A DNA stretch of 64,000 bases. Source: Tetranychus cinnabarinus (taxonomy: Eukaryota > Arthropoda > Arachnida > Trombidiformes > Tetranychidae). Each line of letters begins with the position of its first letter. Positions within the stretch are counted from its first letter, which is position 1. The position numbers and the translations under genes were made by a program. The stretch is from contig WHVY01000002.1 of the NCBI GenBank assembly GCA_022266195.1, forward strand, positions 9,563,001 through 9,627,000. The letters run 5' to 3'. Under the pieces are notes generated by a model, which was not told the origin of the DNA, did no database searches, and saw only the letters and a list, made by a program, of their open reading frames with translations. Shown one piece after another: positions 8,364 to 20,000 of the stretch.

Positions 8364-9800
8364 TTAACGAAGGGCCCGGCACTTACCAGTGATATCCATA
8401 TAATGGCCACTTACTGATTTAATACGGGGGCCTGTATACAATTCAAAATTGGAAAGATATGGGATGAATTTTGCGTCTACCAATGATACTGTAGAACCTG
8501 GATCAACCAAACATTTGACTTTTTCGCCATTGATTTCACCGTAAGCTATGATTAGCCGATTGGAGTCAGAGCTTTCTTCATCACTAACGCTGTTAGCTCG
8601 ATGAATAGGTGACGGTTGATTATTACGAGGGTCCATAGAAGACGATGATGCTTGGGGGTGGCCGGTATCTCTAACTGGTGGTATGTTGTTTTGCATAGGG
8701 GCCTGATTATTCATGGGCCCTATTTGATCTGGACGATAATATCGGTATTGGTAGTTAGTATAATGCTGACTCCGTGGGCCCTCATAGTAACCGGGTCTGT
8801 ATACGTTGTCTCGGTAGTACTCTTGAGGTCTATAACGAGGATAGTAGCCTTCGGACTCACGGGGTCTCCATTGCCTTACAGCTAAGGATCGTCCGCCTTG
8901 ATTGTCAGGAGGAGAAGGAGGAGGACCGGGTGGATCGGGAAAGAGTCGTCGACCAACTGGGGGCCGTGGAGGAGGTAGATTTCTGGCATAACAGTTACGA
9001 GCAAGATGACCCAGTCTACCACAGTAATCACAAACTAGCTCTCTTCGTGGTGGTGGTGGAGGTGGATTGTTAGCACCTTCTGGAGTTGCGTAAAAAGTAC
9101 GTCGATCGTGTCTTGGTCGTAAGCGAGCAACTGCTTCTTCTACGGCCCTTTGAATCAGGGCGTCTATGTTGGATGAGCGTTCATGGGTTGTAAAAGGAGT
9201 AGGAGTCTTAGTATTTACCTCGATCCTTTTAGCTTTTTCAAGGAACTCGTTGACGTCTGTGGGGTTGAATGGATACAAAGCCATGCGGAGGTTGTCATGT
9301 AACCCAGGATAAAGATATTCCATCTTTTCGGCGTCAGTCATATTAGGGTCCAATTTATCACAAAGAGTTAACTTAGCAATTACATAATTTGCAACTGGCT
9401 CACCGGGTCGTTGAATCCTGTTTCTCAGCTCCTCGCGTAAGTAGGTTTCAAATCGAGACGGAAGGAAATAGTCTTTGATCTTGTCGACCACTGATGTCCA
9501 AGGAAGGCTTTTACCTTTAATATTCACATGATACCAATCCTTAGCAGAGCCAGTCAAATAAAGGGGAAACTTTTTCACTTTTTCTTCATCTTTCCAATTG
9601 TAAGAGTCTGCAAAATCCTCAAAATCACGGAGAAAAGTATTCACGTCTGAAGTTGGATTACCATCATAGGGATCTAACTTGGGACCACGATGAGTAGATA
9701 TAGTTCCAGCCACATACTCGGAAATTACTGATTTGATGGCTTCCAGTGTGATCGGTTGATCACTCGTAGATTGATTAACTTCAGATTCACTATCAGGCAT
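8364..9800 (-). CDS. Gypsy Gag with C-terminal retropepsin
   Basis: 478 codons from ATG 9800-9798; a longer frame upstream has only a GTG, so the ATG was chosen. The first half is a gag capsid-type domain (LYLTGSAKDWYHVNI, YLREELRNRIQRPGE). Around residue 256 is a CX2CX4HX4C zinc knuckle (CDYCGRLGHLARNC), preceded by a proline run and followed by Tyr/Arg/Pro-rich sequence. Near residue 432 is the retropepsin catalytic DPGS followed by STVSLVD. The frame ends soon after (ITGKCRALR), probably through a small indel, since a coding-like continuation exists in another frame. It packages element RNA into particles and processes the polyprotein in intact relatives. Confidence 0.85.
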   Translation of the reverse strand: MPDSESEVNQSTSDQPITLEAIKSVISEYVAGTISTHRGPKLDPYDGNPTSDVNTFLRDFEDFADSYNWKDEEKVKKFPLYLTGSAKDWYHVNIKGKSLPWTSVVDKIKDYFLPSRFETYLREELRNRIQRPGEPVANYVIAKLTLCDKLDPNMTDAEKMEYLYPGLHDNLRMALYPFNPTDVNEFLEKAKRIEVNTKTPTPFTTHERSSNIDALIQRAVEEAVARLRPRHDRRTFYATPEGANNPPPPPPRRELVCDYCGRLGHLARNCYARNLPPPRPPVGRRLFPDPPGPPPSPPDNQGGRSLAVRQWRPRESEGYYPRYRPQEYYRDNVYRPGYYEGPRSQHYTNYQYRYYRPDQIGPMNNQAPMQNNIPPVRDTGHPQASSSSMDPRNNQPSPIHRANSVSDEESSDSNRLIIAYGEINGEKVKCLVDPGSTVSLVDAKFIPYLSNFELYTGPRIKSVSGHYMDITGKCRALR

Positions 9801-9867
9801 GTCTTCTGTTATCACTAGACACTGAACCACTAGATACCGATTTTCACCTCTCGGTGGAACCTCCGAA

Positions 9868-10308
9868 TGTAATGAATGAAACTATACTTCAATTAAAGTA
9901 GAAGTAAATAGTGGGCCCTAGAACTTGGGCCAACAAGATAAGATTTTAATGAGGGTCCACTGATAAGAAATAGGGGTCTTATCTAGGGAACTAGGAACTA
10001 AGGAATGAGTGAAAAAGGACAAATAAACAAATAAGAGTTCTTTTATTTAACTAAGATTGTGGGTACAAATACAGTTTTCGTACTCTAACTTTACACTAAC
10101 TTTAGCTCGCTTTTTGAGGGTCTTTTATACCAGATATCGTACTCACTTAGGGCTCCCGAGGCTAAACAGTAAACAATTCTTGGAATTGTTTACTGTTCTG
10201 GACTTAAAAGTATCATCAATAAAATGAGGGGCAACAATATCTGAATAGACAAACATTAAACTTGATCTCGCATTCAAATCAGCTGGCCTAGACGCAGTTA
10301 CTCTAGAA
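9868..10308 (-). repeat. Right terminal direct repeat (5' LTR plus flank)
   Basis: Identical by eye to 4596-5036. The inner end TGTAATG abuts the gypsy leader, which contains TCGGTGGAACCTCCGAA just left of it. The outer 213 bp keep an open minus-strand frame that continues into 10309-10586, so that part looks like captured or host sequence rather than a normal LTR end. Confidence 0.75.
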
Positions 10309-10586
10309 TTTGTAATCAACTCTTCACTAGGATCATCAATAAAACCAAGAGCATTTAGAAAACCAGCATCATTAAATTTTGGAATCAATTTAATGTTTCC
10401 TAACCACCATCTTATCATCGATATCACTCCATTTGAATATTCTAATCTTGGTGGTTTATCAGTATTCGCCTCACCCGTTGTATTTTCAGCTTGTAGACCA
10501 AGTTCTACCTTTAATTTGTTAATTTCTTTTGTGTATTCATCTTTAGTTACATTAGAAGTAGAGTTCAAGTAGAAGTTTGTTTCGAC
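10143..10586 (-). pseudogene. Older element's coding fragment, possibly Polinton/Maverick capsid-like
   Basis: Open minus-strand frame starting after an acceptor-like TTCTAG at 10592-10587. There is no early ATG. Visible: DEYTKEINKLKVELGLQ, VISMIRWWLGNIKLIPKF, FLNALGFIDDPSEEL and SSLMFVYSDIVAPHFIDD. The last motif, aromatic-VYSDIV with ADL upstream, reminds me of the minor capsid (penton-like) proteins of Polinton-type elements, but that is recognition by eye only. The gypsy right repeat begins inside it (10308) while the frame continues unbroken to 10143, so the repeat carries a copy of this coding sequence. Possibly an exon of an unrelated host gene instead. Confidence 0.35.
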
Positions 10587-11543
10587 CTAGAACAAAAGTG
10601 AACCTAATTATTTTTATATGCTTAATCTTGACCTATCATTAGAATCGGATATTTTGATGCCCTAGATAGATCGCATACATTTCGACACATGTTTCGGTAC
10701 AAAGTCCTTAACCTAGTCTTTATCCAAGATAAGATAAGATTTTTTAGATACTTTTTTTAATGGAGATTGCATATATATCATTATGCCTAGATATATCCCT
10801 GCGAATCATGATTCTATTCACTTTTTGACTCATATGAGCAAATTTAATTTTCAGAGGCTGTAGTTTACAGTCACCGTAACAAAAACTTAGCTCACTCTAT
10901 TGTGAACTACTGTAATTTACAGTTGCCCTAAAGAAAAATTTGCTTAATTTATTTTTTGAACGCTAGATGCCTGCACTCCAAAAAGGCAAAATATACGAGA
11001 TTTTGTGTAGTTATTTTGATTAATTTACCATATTTTGCTGATTGAATAGCCCTTGCTGTGTAAATAAGCTATTTCACAGGAGTGACATTATCTGGGACTT
11101 TACTGTAAATTGATTTATTTTCATTCTTTATCAGTCATGCCTTATTATATTGAGTTACTTGGGGTTCTTATGTCATCAGGTAACATCGCGCGATGTTCTT
11201 TTTTCTTATACACTTTGTGAGCTTTGAATTTAAGAGCAATTGCTTGATTATCAAATATAATTCACAAAAATATACATTTCAAATAAAACATCAAATTTAG
11301 ATTCAAGGACAAGAAAGAACTTAATTTACTGTTTATTGACTACAGTCAACATCCAATCGTCACATCTTAATGGTATCACATTCAGGCATAAAGATTTTAT
11401 TCATTTACGTAATGCTGCAAAAATGAATTCAGACTAAATACCGATATGAATAAAAAACAAGAATCTCTTGAATAATTGGAAAAAAAGATTTTTGTATTGA
11501 CCAGCGACAAATAAATTGCATTGTATGCATTAGTTAACGTTGA
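10587..11543. other. Intergenic, no gene seen
   Basis: AT-rich spacer between the transposon cluster and the 3' end of the first NRF-6-like gene. It contains two related motifs, aggctgtagtttacagtcac near 10855 and ctactgtaatttacagttgc near 10908. No credible ORF. Confidence 0.6.
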
Positions 11544-14500
11544 TTATTTTGCTTTGAGTTTTGACTGTGGTCTTAACTTTACAGTTGAGATTACACTGGT
11601 AACTGGACCGACAACAAATAGATGGAAGAAAAATGCGGCGAAAAAACTTAGAGCTAAACACTCAATTACTATTGAAATCTGTAAAAAAAAGATAAGAAAA
11701 TAAACAAAAATATTAATTATGTTATTAAATTGTTCATGAGCGGAGATAGACTTACATATGACTCTACTGAATTAAGTGGCCAACGCTGTATTGAATATCG
11801 TAATATAATCATGCACATATGCACATAATATGCGGATCGCCAAAGTGTTGAGCAAATGTGGAGCAAACGATTCTTCTGTTCAGAAGGATCCTTTTCAACT
11901 TTGATTGAATTGCCTTCATCCGTCTGAACGACTTTAATCTCCTTTTCAAAACTTGGTTCAATATTATTATTGATGCAAGCGTTGTTTTCATTAAAAATTT
12001 CTTTGTCCAATGGATGGGAGAAAAATTCTCGCAAAGAATCGGAATTACACATGAAAACAAATGTAAATACAGCTCCAGTGCAAAGTCGAGAGAAGAAGAA
12101 ATAAATAAAGTTCAAAAATGGTGGATAGACATGGTTTTCCAAGAGAACCCAAATCATTGGTAAAATGTGTAATGTTAATATAAAAGCAGCGAGTAATTTG
12201 TTACATTTAGTAAACTTCATCTAGAGTGAATATACATGTATAAGATGAAAGGATGAAGATGACAATAAATTAGTCTCTGTCACAGTGCATCTGTTCATAT
12301 GAAGTGTACTTAAAGAAATGTTTGCGTTTAAATATACTTAAAGATAAATAAAGATACTTACCAAAATTGGATTTGATTTTTCATACTTGTTCATAATGAA
12401 ATATGTCCATAAAGGAGGGAGAGTGTAGAGCCAAACAATCATTGGAGTTGGCAAATAAACGTTTTCAAACCAAAAGAACACTGGGCTTTGAGAATGCAAG
12501 ATTAAAATAAAAAGATTTTCAGAAATGATAAAATAAAGTAGGAAATCGCATATCAATAATCAATGTATTTACCTCTCTTCAAATGAACGGGTTAACGTGT
12601 GAGGATGAGCATCTTTCATGAATGCATTAATACAAGTATATAAAAATCCAGCTATTACTATTAATGAATTAACAATAACAGCGAGTTTTGGAGATCTTTT
12701 GTAAAGATGAACCAATAAAATGATCACAGGTAAAATTTGAAATTCAACAGCAACAGACCAAGTGTGTGGTAAACACTGAAATGATAGAGAAAAATTAGAA
12801 CTCAAGGCTAATCAATCAGTTATATAAACATGACACATACCATATCAATTATGGGACGATAACTGTTTTGTATGAATAAAAGGTTTGCTTGAAATGATCT
12901 TGAACAAGCTTCTGCAGTATAATCACTGAAAATTGACATGATAGGGCCATCAAAAAACAATGGAGTGATGAAAGTGAAAGCGACCAGGGGAAGAAGAGTG
13001 ATGATTATTCTGTAAGAGTAAAAGCTAAAGATGTGCATATTATTCATTACATGACTAATTATGAAAATTTACCCAATCATCTTGATAACCATGTTGATAA
13101 AAGATGGAATCAATGAGGTTGTCGGTCCAGTGAACTTCCAGTATTCCATGGTGCGAGTTATCGATCTATTGAATAGAATAAAATATTATTTCAATCATCT
13201 TATTAACAAATAATGACGCAAACTCACCCATAAACAAAGATCATAGATGCAAACCAATCACCTATTCCAGCTCTAACCATAAAACTGTTACGGTTTTGCA
13301 TGAGATTGTTTGAATTGGCTGTATTGATAATATGAACGTGGAAAAATGGAGAAAATGCAAAATTGTTGTATTTATTGAATTTATGTAGAGAAATTGAAAA
13401 TAGTTATACCAAAAAGTCCCCATCCTTTGCAACAGAAGTACCAAAATATTGCATGGATAAATAAAGTATAAGAATGAACTGATAGTTGAAACTTGGTTAA
13501 AAAAGTCATTCTTGATGTTGAGACAGGATTGATAAGTCCATTGTAATTACGAATTAAAGAGAAATGTCGAGTCCAGCCACTAGATTTCACTGACCAATCC
13601 AACCAAGTTGCATATAAATTTATTACAACAATTGTAGTCAAAAAAGCTCTGTGAAAAAATAAAATATTTATTTGTTTGATATGTTTAGCATGCAATAAGA
13701 AACTTATTGGAAAGAAATCATTCGAACTTACAATGATAATTGTTGATATCCCTTAGCATTCATAATATTTTCTGCCAACGAAGTCTTAATTTTACATTGA
13801 TCAGTTTTTAAATACCGCCAATCATAAACGTCAATAGCTGAATGTTTAAAGTAAAGTGAATCGATCGGTGGATCAGATGCGGAACGAAACGAAAATTAAA
13901 CTCGCGGATGAGGTAATTAAACATGTATTTTATATTTACCTTTAGAAAAGATAGTTTGAATATCATCGTGGGAACAAGAAGAAGGAATGCAAAATCCTAT
14001 CTTGAAAACGGCTTCTGTAACATGTGACACTATTTTATTCCTGGTAAATATATTCTTAGAGTATTCTGATTCAGATATTTTTGGTAAAATTGATATTGTA
14101 CAATGTTGACCAAATTCACTTTCCTTTGTTTCATCGTTGATCCATTGAAGACTTAAACATCTATCATAATTACCAAAATCATAATAACCAGTTTCAGTTG
14201 AATCAATAATAAATCTAGATGATGAATCAAACACTTTGTAATAAGAATAATAAAAACGAGTAATTAGATTTTAGTAACAAATATAATTTAAACACAGACA
14301 TGTCATTGTAAAGGCGCTTAAATGGTATCGAGTCAAAAGTTGTAATACAATTACAATATCCAATCACTAAAAGATATCAAAAGATACTTACTTTGAAATG
14401 TCCATTGATTATCCTTCTTCATTGAATTAAAAACATTATTTAAACTCTTGATACATGATGATGATACTTTAAGTGGTTCCAGATCATTTGAATTGACAAA

Positions 14501-14659
14501 ATCCCAAAATACATGATTAAATCCAATTCTTAATAATTTGGCTTGTTTAATATTATATTCACTCGTTTCATTAGTAAACATGTGAATGGGTTGAATTAAT
14601 CCAGTGAATATCAACAGAAGCAACAAACAAGTGAAAAATTGAACAATAAAAATCCTCAT
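11544..14659 (-). CDS. NRF-6-like membrane acyltransferase-family protein, copy A
   Basis: Eleven exons on the minus strand, all phases consistent: 14659-14392, 14233-13940, 13837-13732, 13648-13410, 13318-13228, 13165-13073, 13009-12841, 12775-12573, 12485-12362, 12220-11756, 11678-11544; 728 aa. An N-terminal signal peptide (residues 1-25) is followed by an NRF domain (about 65-185: FDSSSRFIIDSTETGYYDFG, cysteines in YDRCLSLQW and FCIPSSC). A multi-pass acyltransferase_3-type region follows, with CLPHTWSVAVEFQILPV near 421. Relatives include C. elegans NRF-6/NDG-4, implicated in lipid and drug transport. The canonical Arg/His motif of the family is not evident. Near-duplicate of the gene at 17073-20513. 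Confidence 0.9.
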
Positions 14660-17072
14660 CTTGATACAATTGTTGTAAAATCACATTCACTATTCAAAAA
14701 TTTTCATCAATTATATATGGAAACGAATGTGACTCGACACATAACTTCATTCAATTATTAAAGTATCGTGAAAAATTGAATAATGAGCAGTGGAAATTTG
14801 AGAGCGGTCTCTTCGAACGACTACTCTGGCTCAACCCACATCTAAATTTAACTCGATATCTTAAAATGTGTTTCATCTTTCCTCAAACTATCTAGATTTG
14901 CCCTTTCCTTTGATTTACTGGTTGATTCAAGCTTTCTATCCTTTTGATGGCCGTAAACAGTTTATTTGGTATCATTTAAACGTAGCAACTGCGTCTCTTA
15001 TAGTGACTCAAGGTAGCTTAAGCTGAATATATTAAACAGAAACAGGTTTAGTTCGTTGAATATTCCAGTCTAAATGATTCAAGATTTTGTTACTCGAATT
15101 AGTTACATAGTTTCATGAAATATTGATACTTATTGAACTGAGTCTAAAAAATATTTATCAATGTTATTATTTATTTGTGACTTCATTACTAGCAGAGTTA
15201 CACTGGAGTTATATCATGTCCCGTCAGATATGTATGAATGTAGCTCGACATATAACTTTTTTCGATCATTTCATTTCTTAATTTATCTTACTTCTATAAA
15301 TGTTAAAAGAAATCGTGAAAAAATGAATAATAAGCAGTATCAATCAGAATGGACAATTAATTTAGAAATAAGAGAATAAGAGTTAATTTTCTTCGAACGA
15401 TTGTTCTGGCTCAATCCACATAAAAATTAAACCGAAAATGGGTTACAATTCAATTTAACTTTCGTCAAACAATTTCGGTTGACTATTTGGTTTTTTTCAA
15501 AAAACTTTTGGAGTCATTTGAAAAATCTAAATACCATTCATTAGCAGAAGAAACACCAAATTCACAGAATTTTGCAACGATTTCCACATGCGAAAACTTT
15601 TCAGAATTAACTAAATAGAAATTTTATCACGATGAATTATAATTGACCGAAATAGGCGATTCTGTTTAAATTTAAATTGGAAGTAGTCCTAAACCTAATC
15701 CTAACTTCATGCGAAATTTCATTTCTCTAACTCGTTAACTAAGTTAACGTTATCTAAGTTAACTCGCACTTTAGTTCAAAAGTTATTCGACATATACGAA
15801 TTTTTCGGACTGGTCTTAAATCCTCAGATTATTTAGCGGAATTGTGCCAGACATTTTTGATCTTAAAATTCAGGCCGTTTCTTAAATCATAAAGTTCCTG
15901 AATTGAGACAGTTGATACTTTAATGAGTCTGTTTTAAGTTAAAGTTTGTTTCACTAGATTTTTCTAAAAGAATTTTCAACAAATCATTAACAAAATTAAA
16001 AATAACGGCAAAAAATTTGGTTTTGCTTTTCTCGAGCGCATCATGAAAAATCTTAAATCTAAGGCAGATTAAGAAGTTTTCGAAGAGATTAACTTTTTTT
16101 CCGAGTAAACCTCTAACCTCAACCTAACTTCAGCAAAAAAATCAAATCAATTGAATAAAAAACAAAGAAGATAATTCATTTACAAGAATTTGTAACATGA
16201 TTTCTTCCCACAGGTTAGCTTATCTGGATTTGTCTCAAAGTTTTTCCTAAAGGTTAATTATAACCAGCAGTGAAGTTGTTGCAATAACTTAGCTTATCAT
16301 TGGCTCGAGGCAGTTTAAATTTCGTATATTAAACAGGTTTGATTTTTTGAACCTAGAAATAGCTGTCTGTCGTCAATTGCGTTTTCAAATTAAATTCGGT
16401 TAAATTACAATGACCATGAGCTTCTGTAATCCACAGAAAAATTGTAATAAACAGCTTAAAGGTATCGATAAAGTCAAATATAATGGTACCTGGAATCATA
16501 AGGAAATGATTGTTATTAATGCCACTTAATGGATCTTTAAATTACTCTTCACAAAATTGAGGCTTAGATTACTCTTTTTGATTTTTCATTCAATCGGCAT
16601 GAAATGCCTTGAATAGATACAGAAGGAAAAGTCGACTGAAATCCATGATAATTTGTTTTTAGCAAAAAAATTGATAATTACAGATGTATAAAGATAATTG
16701 TTCAATATACAGAAGAAACTTTTCACGTTAAACAATCAACAAATAGCTGTACTCACAATTACCTTGCTTCAATTTTTCACGATTTTCTTGGATATTAAAT
16801 TATAAAAATATTAATGTTGAACTGCAAGTGTCTTTTCAAATTGAAACTCTGTTTTCAGATTTCATCCGTCAATACATTCATGATAAATGGACCTTAAACT
16901 GTACAGTAAAAAGCTGTATACTTTTGTCCCTACATTTTGAGAAATTGGATTGTGATAAAAAATGAAAATGATTCACAATAATCTTTCAGTAAGTTTGAAA
17001 TAAATAGATTTATTCAGTTTCTCAAGTAAAAACAAATACATTGATTGCATTGTATTCGTTAGTTACCTTTAA
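14660..17072. other. Spacer between tandem NRF-6-like genes, with a decayed promoter copy
   Basis: The first part (14660 to about 15140) is nearly identical to 20514-21000 upstream of copy B and must hold the promoter of copy A. Positions 15165-15430 are a diverged third copy of the same upstream region. The rest, to about 17030, is AT-rich and shows no coding motif. Confidence 0.7.
15165..15430 (-). repeat. Degenerate third copy of the NRF-6-like 5' flank
   Basis: Blocks such as gctcgacatataact, gtgaaaaaatgaataataagc and cttcgaacgattgttctggc match, with substitutions and small gaps, gctcgacacataact, gtgaaaacttgaataatgag and cttcgaacgactactctggc upstream of copies A and B (14725-14835 and 20585-20695). 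Its left end also matches 21040-21085. No adjacent third gene survives. Confidence 0.65.
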
Positions 17073-20000
17073 TTATTTTGCTTTAAGTTTCAACTGTGGC
17101 TTTGACTTTATAGTTGAGATTAAACTGGTAACTGGACCAACGACAAATAGATGAAAGAAAGGTGCTGCGAAAAAAGTTAGAGCTAAACACTCAATTGCTA
17201 TTGACAACTGTAAAAAAAGATAAACAAAAATATTAATTATGTTGTTAAATTGTCTATGAGCGGAGATGGACTCACATATGATTCTGCTGAATTGAGTGAC
17301 CAACGTTGTATTGAATATCGTAATGTAATCATGCAGATATGCACATAATATGCGGATCGCCAAAGTGTTGAGCAAATGTGGAGTAAACGATTCTTCTGTC
17401 CAGAAGAAATCTTTTTACTGGATTGTGTGACTGAATTGTCTTCATCCGCCTGAACGACTTGTTTAATCTCCTTTTCAGAGCTTGATTCAAAATTATTATT
17501 GATGCAATTGTTGTTTTCATTAAAAATTTCTTTGTCCAAAGGATGAGAGAAAAATTCTCGCAAAGAATCGGAATTACACATGAAAACAAATGTAAATACA
17601 GCCGAAGTGCAAAGTCGATAGAAGATGAAATAAATAAAGTTCAAAAATGGTGGATAGACATGGTTTTCCAAGAGAACCCAAATCATTGGTAAAATGTGTA
17701 ATATTAAGAGCACAGCAGCCAATAGTTTGTTACATCTAGTAAACTTCATCTAGAGTGAATATACATGTATTAATATATACAGTGAATGAATGGATAGGAC
17801 AATAAATTAGCTTCACATTGTGTCTGTGCATATAAAGATTACTTATAGAAATGTTTTCGGTTAAATGGAGCAATACTTACCAAAATTGGATTTGATTTTT
17901 CATATTTTTTCATAATAAAATATGTCCATAAAGGAGGGAGAGTGTAGATCCAAACAATCATTGGAGTTGGCAAATAAACTTTTTCGAACCAATGTCTCAC
18001 TTGCCTTTGAAAATAAAGATTAAAATTTAAATTATTTTCAGAAATGATGAAATATTGAAAACTCGGATATTATTATTATTGATATAAATCCATGTATTTA
18101 CCTCACACCTATTGAACGGATTGTCGGGTGAGGATGAGAATCATTGATGAATGCAGAGACACCAGTATATAATAATCCAGCTATTACTATTAATGAATTA
18201 ATGATAACAGCAAGTTTTGGAGATCTTTTGTAAAGATGAACCAATAAAATGATCACAGGTAAAATTTGAAATTCAACAGCTACAGACCAAGTATGTGGTA
18301 AACACTGAAATGATAGAGAAAAAATTAGAGCTCAAGAATAATGAATAAAACAGTATAAACATGACACATACCATATCAATTATGGGACGGTAACTGTTTT
18401 GTATGAATAAAAGGTTTGCATGAAATGATCTTAAACAGGCTTCTGCAGTATAATCACTGAAAATTGACATGATAGGGCCATCGAAAAACACTGGAGTGAT
18501 GAAGGTGAAAGCGACCAGGGGAAGAGCAATGAGGATGATTCTGTAAGAATGAAAGATCGTCATGTAAATATTATTCCTTACAAGAAAAATTGAGACAATT
18601 TACGTAAACATTTTGATGAACATGTTGATAAAAGATGAAATCAAAGAAGTTGATGGTCCAGTGATCTTCCAGTATTCCATGGTGCGAGCTATCGATCTAT
18701 GGAATAGAATTAAAATAAATGGATTTCAATCGGTCAATCAGCATATGAGAACTTGGACTGGACTTACCCATATACAAAAAGCATGGTTGTAATCCAATCA
18801 CCTAATGAACCTCTAACCGTAAAGTTGTTACGTTTCTTCATGATATTGTTTGCATTGGCTTTATCGATGACATGAACGTGAAAAATACAAAACAAATTCA
18901 AAATTATTGAGCATTACTAAATTGACAAACAAGTGAAAAATTGTATACCGAAGAGTCCCCATCCTTTGCAACACATAAACCAAACCAATAAATGGACAGT
19001 TAAAGTTGCAGAATGAACTACCAGTTGAAACTTGGTTAAAAAAGTCATTCTTGATGTTGAGACAGGATTGATGAATCCATTGTAATTACGAATTAAAGAG
19101 AAATGTCGAGTCCAGCCACTAGATCTCACTGACCAATCCAACCAAGTTGCATATAAATTTATTACAACAATTGTAGTCAAAAAAGCTCTGTGAAAAAATA
19201 AAATATTTATTTGTTTGATATGTTTAGCATGTAATAAGAAACTTATTGGAAAGAAATCATTTGAACTTACAATGATAATTGTTGATATCCCTTAGCATTT
19301 ATGATATTTTCAACCAACGTAGTCTTAATTTTACATTGATCAGTTTTTACATACTGCCAATCATAAACGTCAATAGCTGAATGTTTAAAGTAGAGTAAAG
19401 CATACTTAGGTCAGGATGTCAAGATCACAGTATTACATATTATTTTGTACGCGCTGTTAATTAACTAGCTTTACTGAGCACACATTCTGTTGAAAATAAA
19501 CTCAATCGAGTGAATGCTAATCAACTAAATTTTCAGTTCTCACTTTCTAATAGAGATACAATAAACTAGATAATGTTTTAGATTGGGTAGAAGATATTAA
19601 TAGTTTCACAAAACCAATTTAGTTTCTAAGTGTCTGAAGTTGGGGCCAAATTTATCATATTAGCTGCAGATTGGATCCACCAACGAGTATTTCATGACGA
19701 TTTTAGTATGTTTTCATATGCTTTTTTGCTTTGTTCAATAAATTGATAAGATTCGGTTAAACTCGCAGATAAGGTAATTGTTGTGCTAGTTTACAATATA
19801 TGCTAGTTTAGTATATGTCTTACCTTTAGAAAAGATAGTTTGAATATCATCGTGGGAACAAGAAGAAGGAATACAAAGACCAATCTTGAAAACAGCTTCG
19901 TAAAAAAGTGACATTATTTTATTCCTGGTAAATAGATTTGTCGAGTATTCTGATTCAGATATTTTTGGTAAAATTGATATTGTACAATGTTGACCAAATT

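Larger units (their letters stand above)
4596..10308 (-). mobile_element. Ty3/gypsy retrotransposon, decayed, with 441-bp terminal direct repeats
   Basis: Minus-strand element with order gag-protease (9800-8364), reverse transcriptase (8189-7344), an RNase H remnant fused to integrase (about 7430-5891), an antisense ORF (5210-5617), all between two direct repeats. The pol order RT-RNase H-integrase is gypsy-like. The pol region carries a large internal deletion and at least three small frame disruptions, so the copy cannot encode a complete polyprotein. Its base composition, rich in GGGCCC and GGGTCC, stands out from the AT-rich surroundings. The element interrupts an older coding fragment seen at 10143-10586. 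Confidence 0.85.

Noticed and set aside
8652..9073. Plus-strand ORFs inside the gypsy gag region
   Set aside because: They are antisense to the gag zinc-knuckle and proline-rich coding sequence; the sense frame carries all family motifs.
9846..9868. TGGAACCTCCGAA next to the right gypsy repeat considered as the primer-binding site
   Set aside because: The TGG lies on the plus strand while the element runs on the minus strand, so the orientation is wrong; the real priming mechanism remains unresolved.
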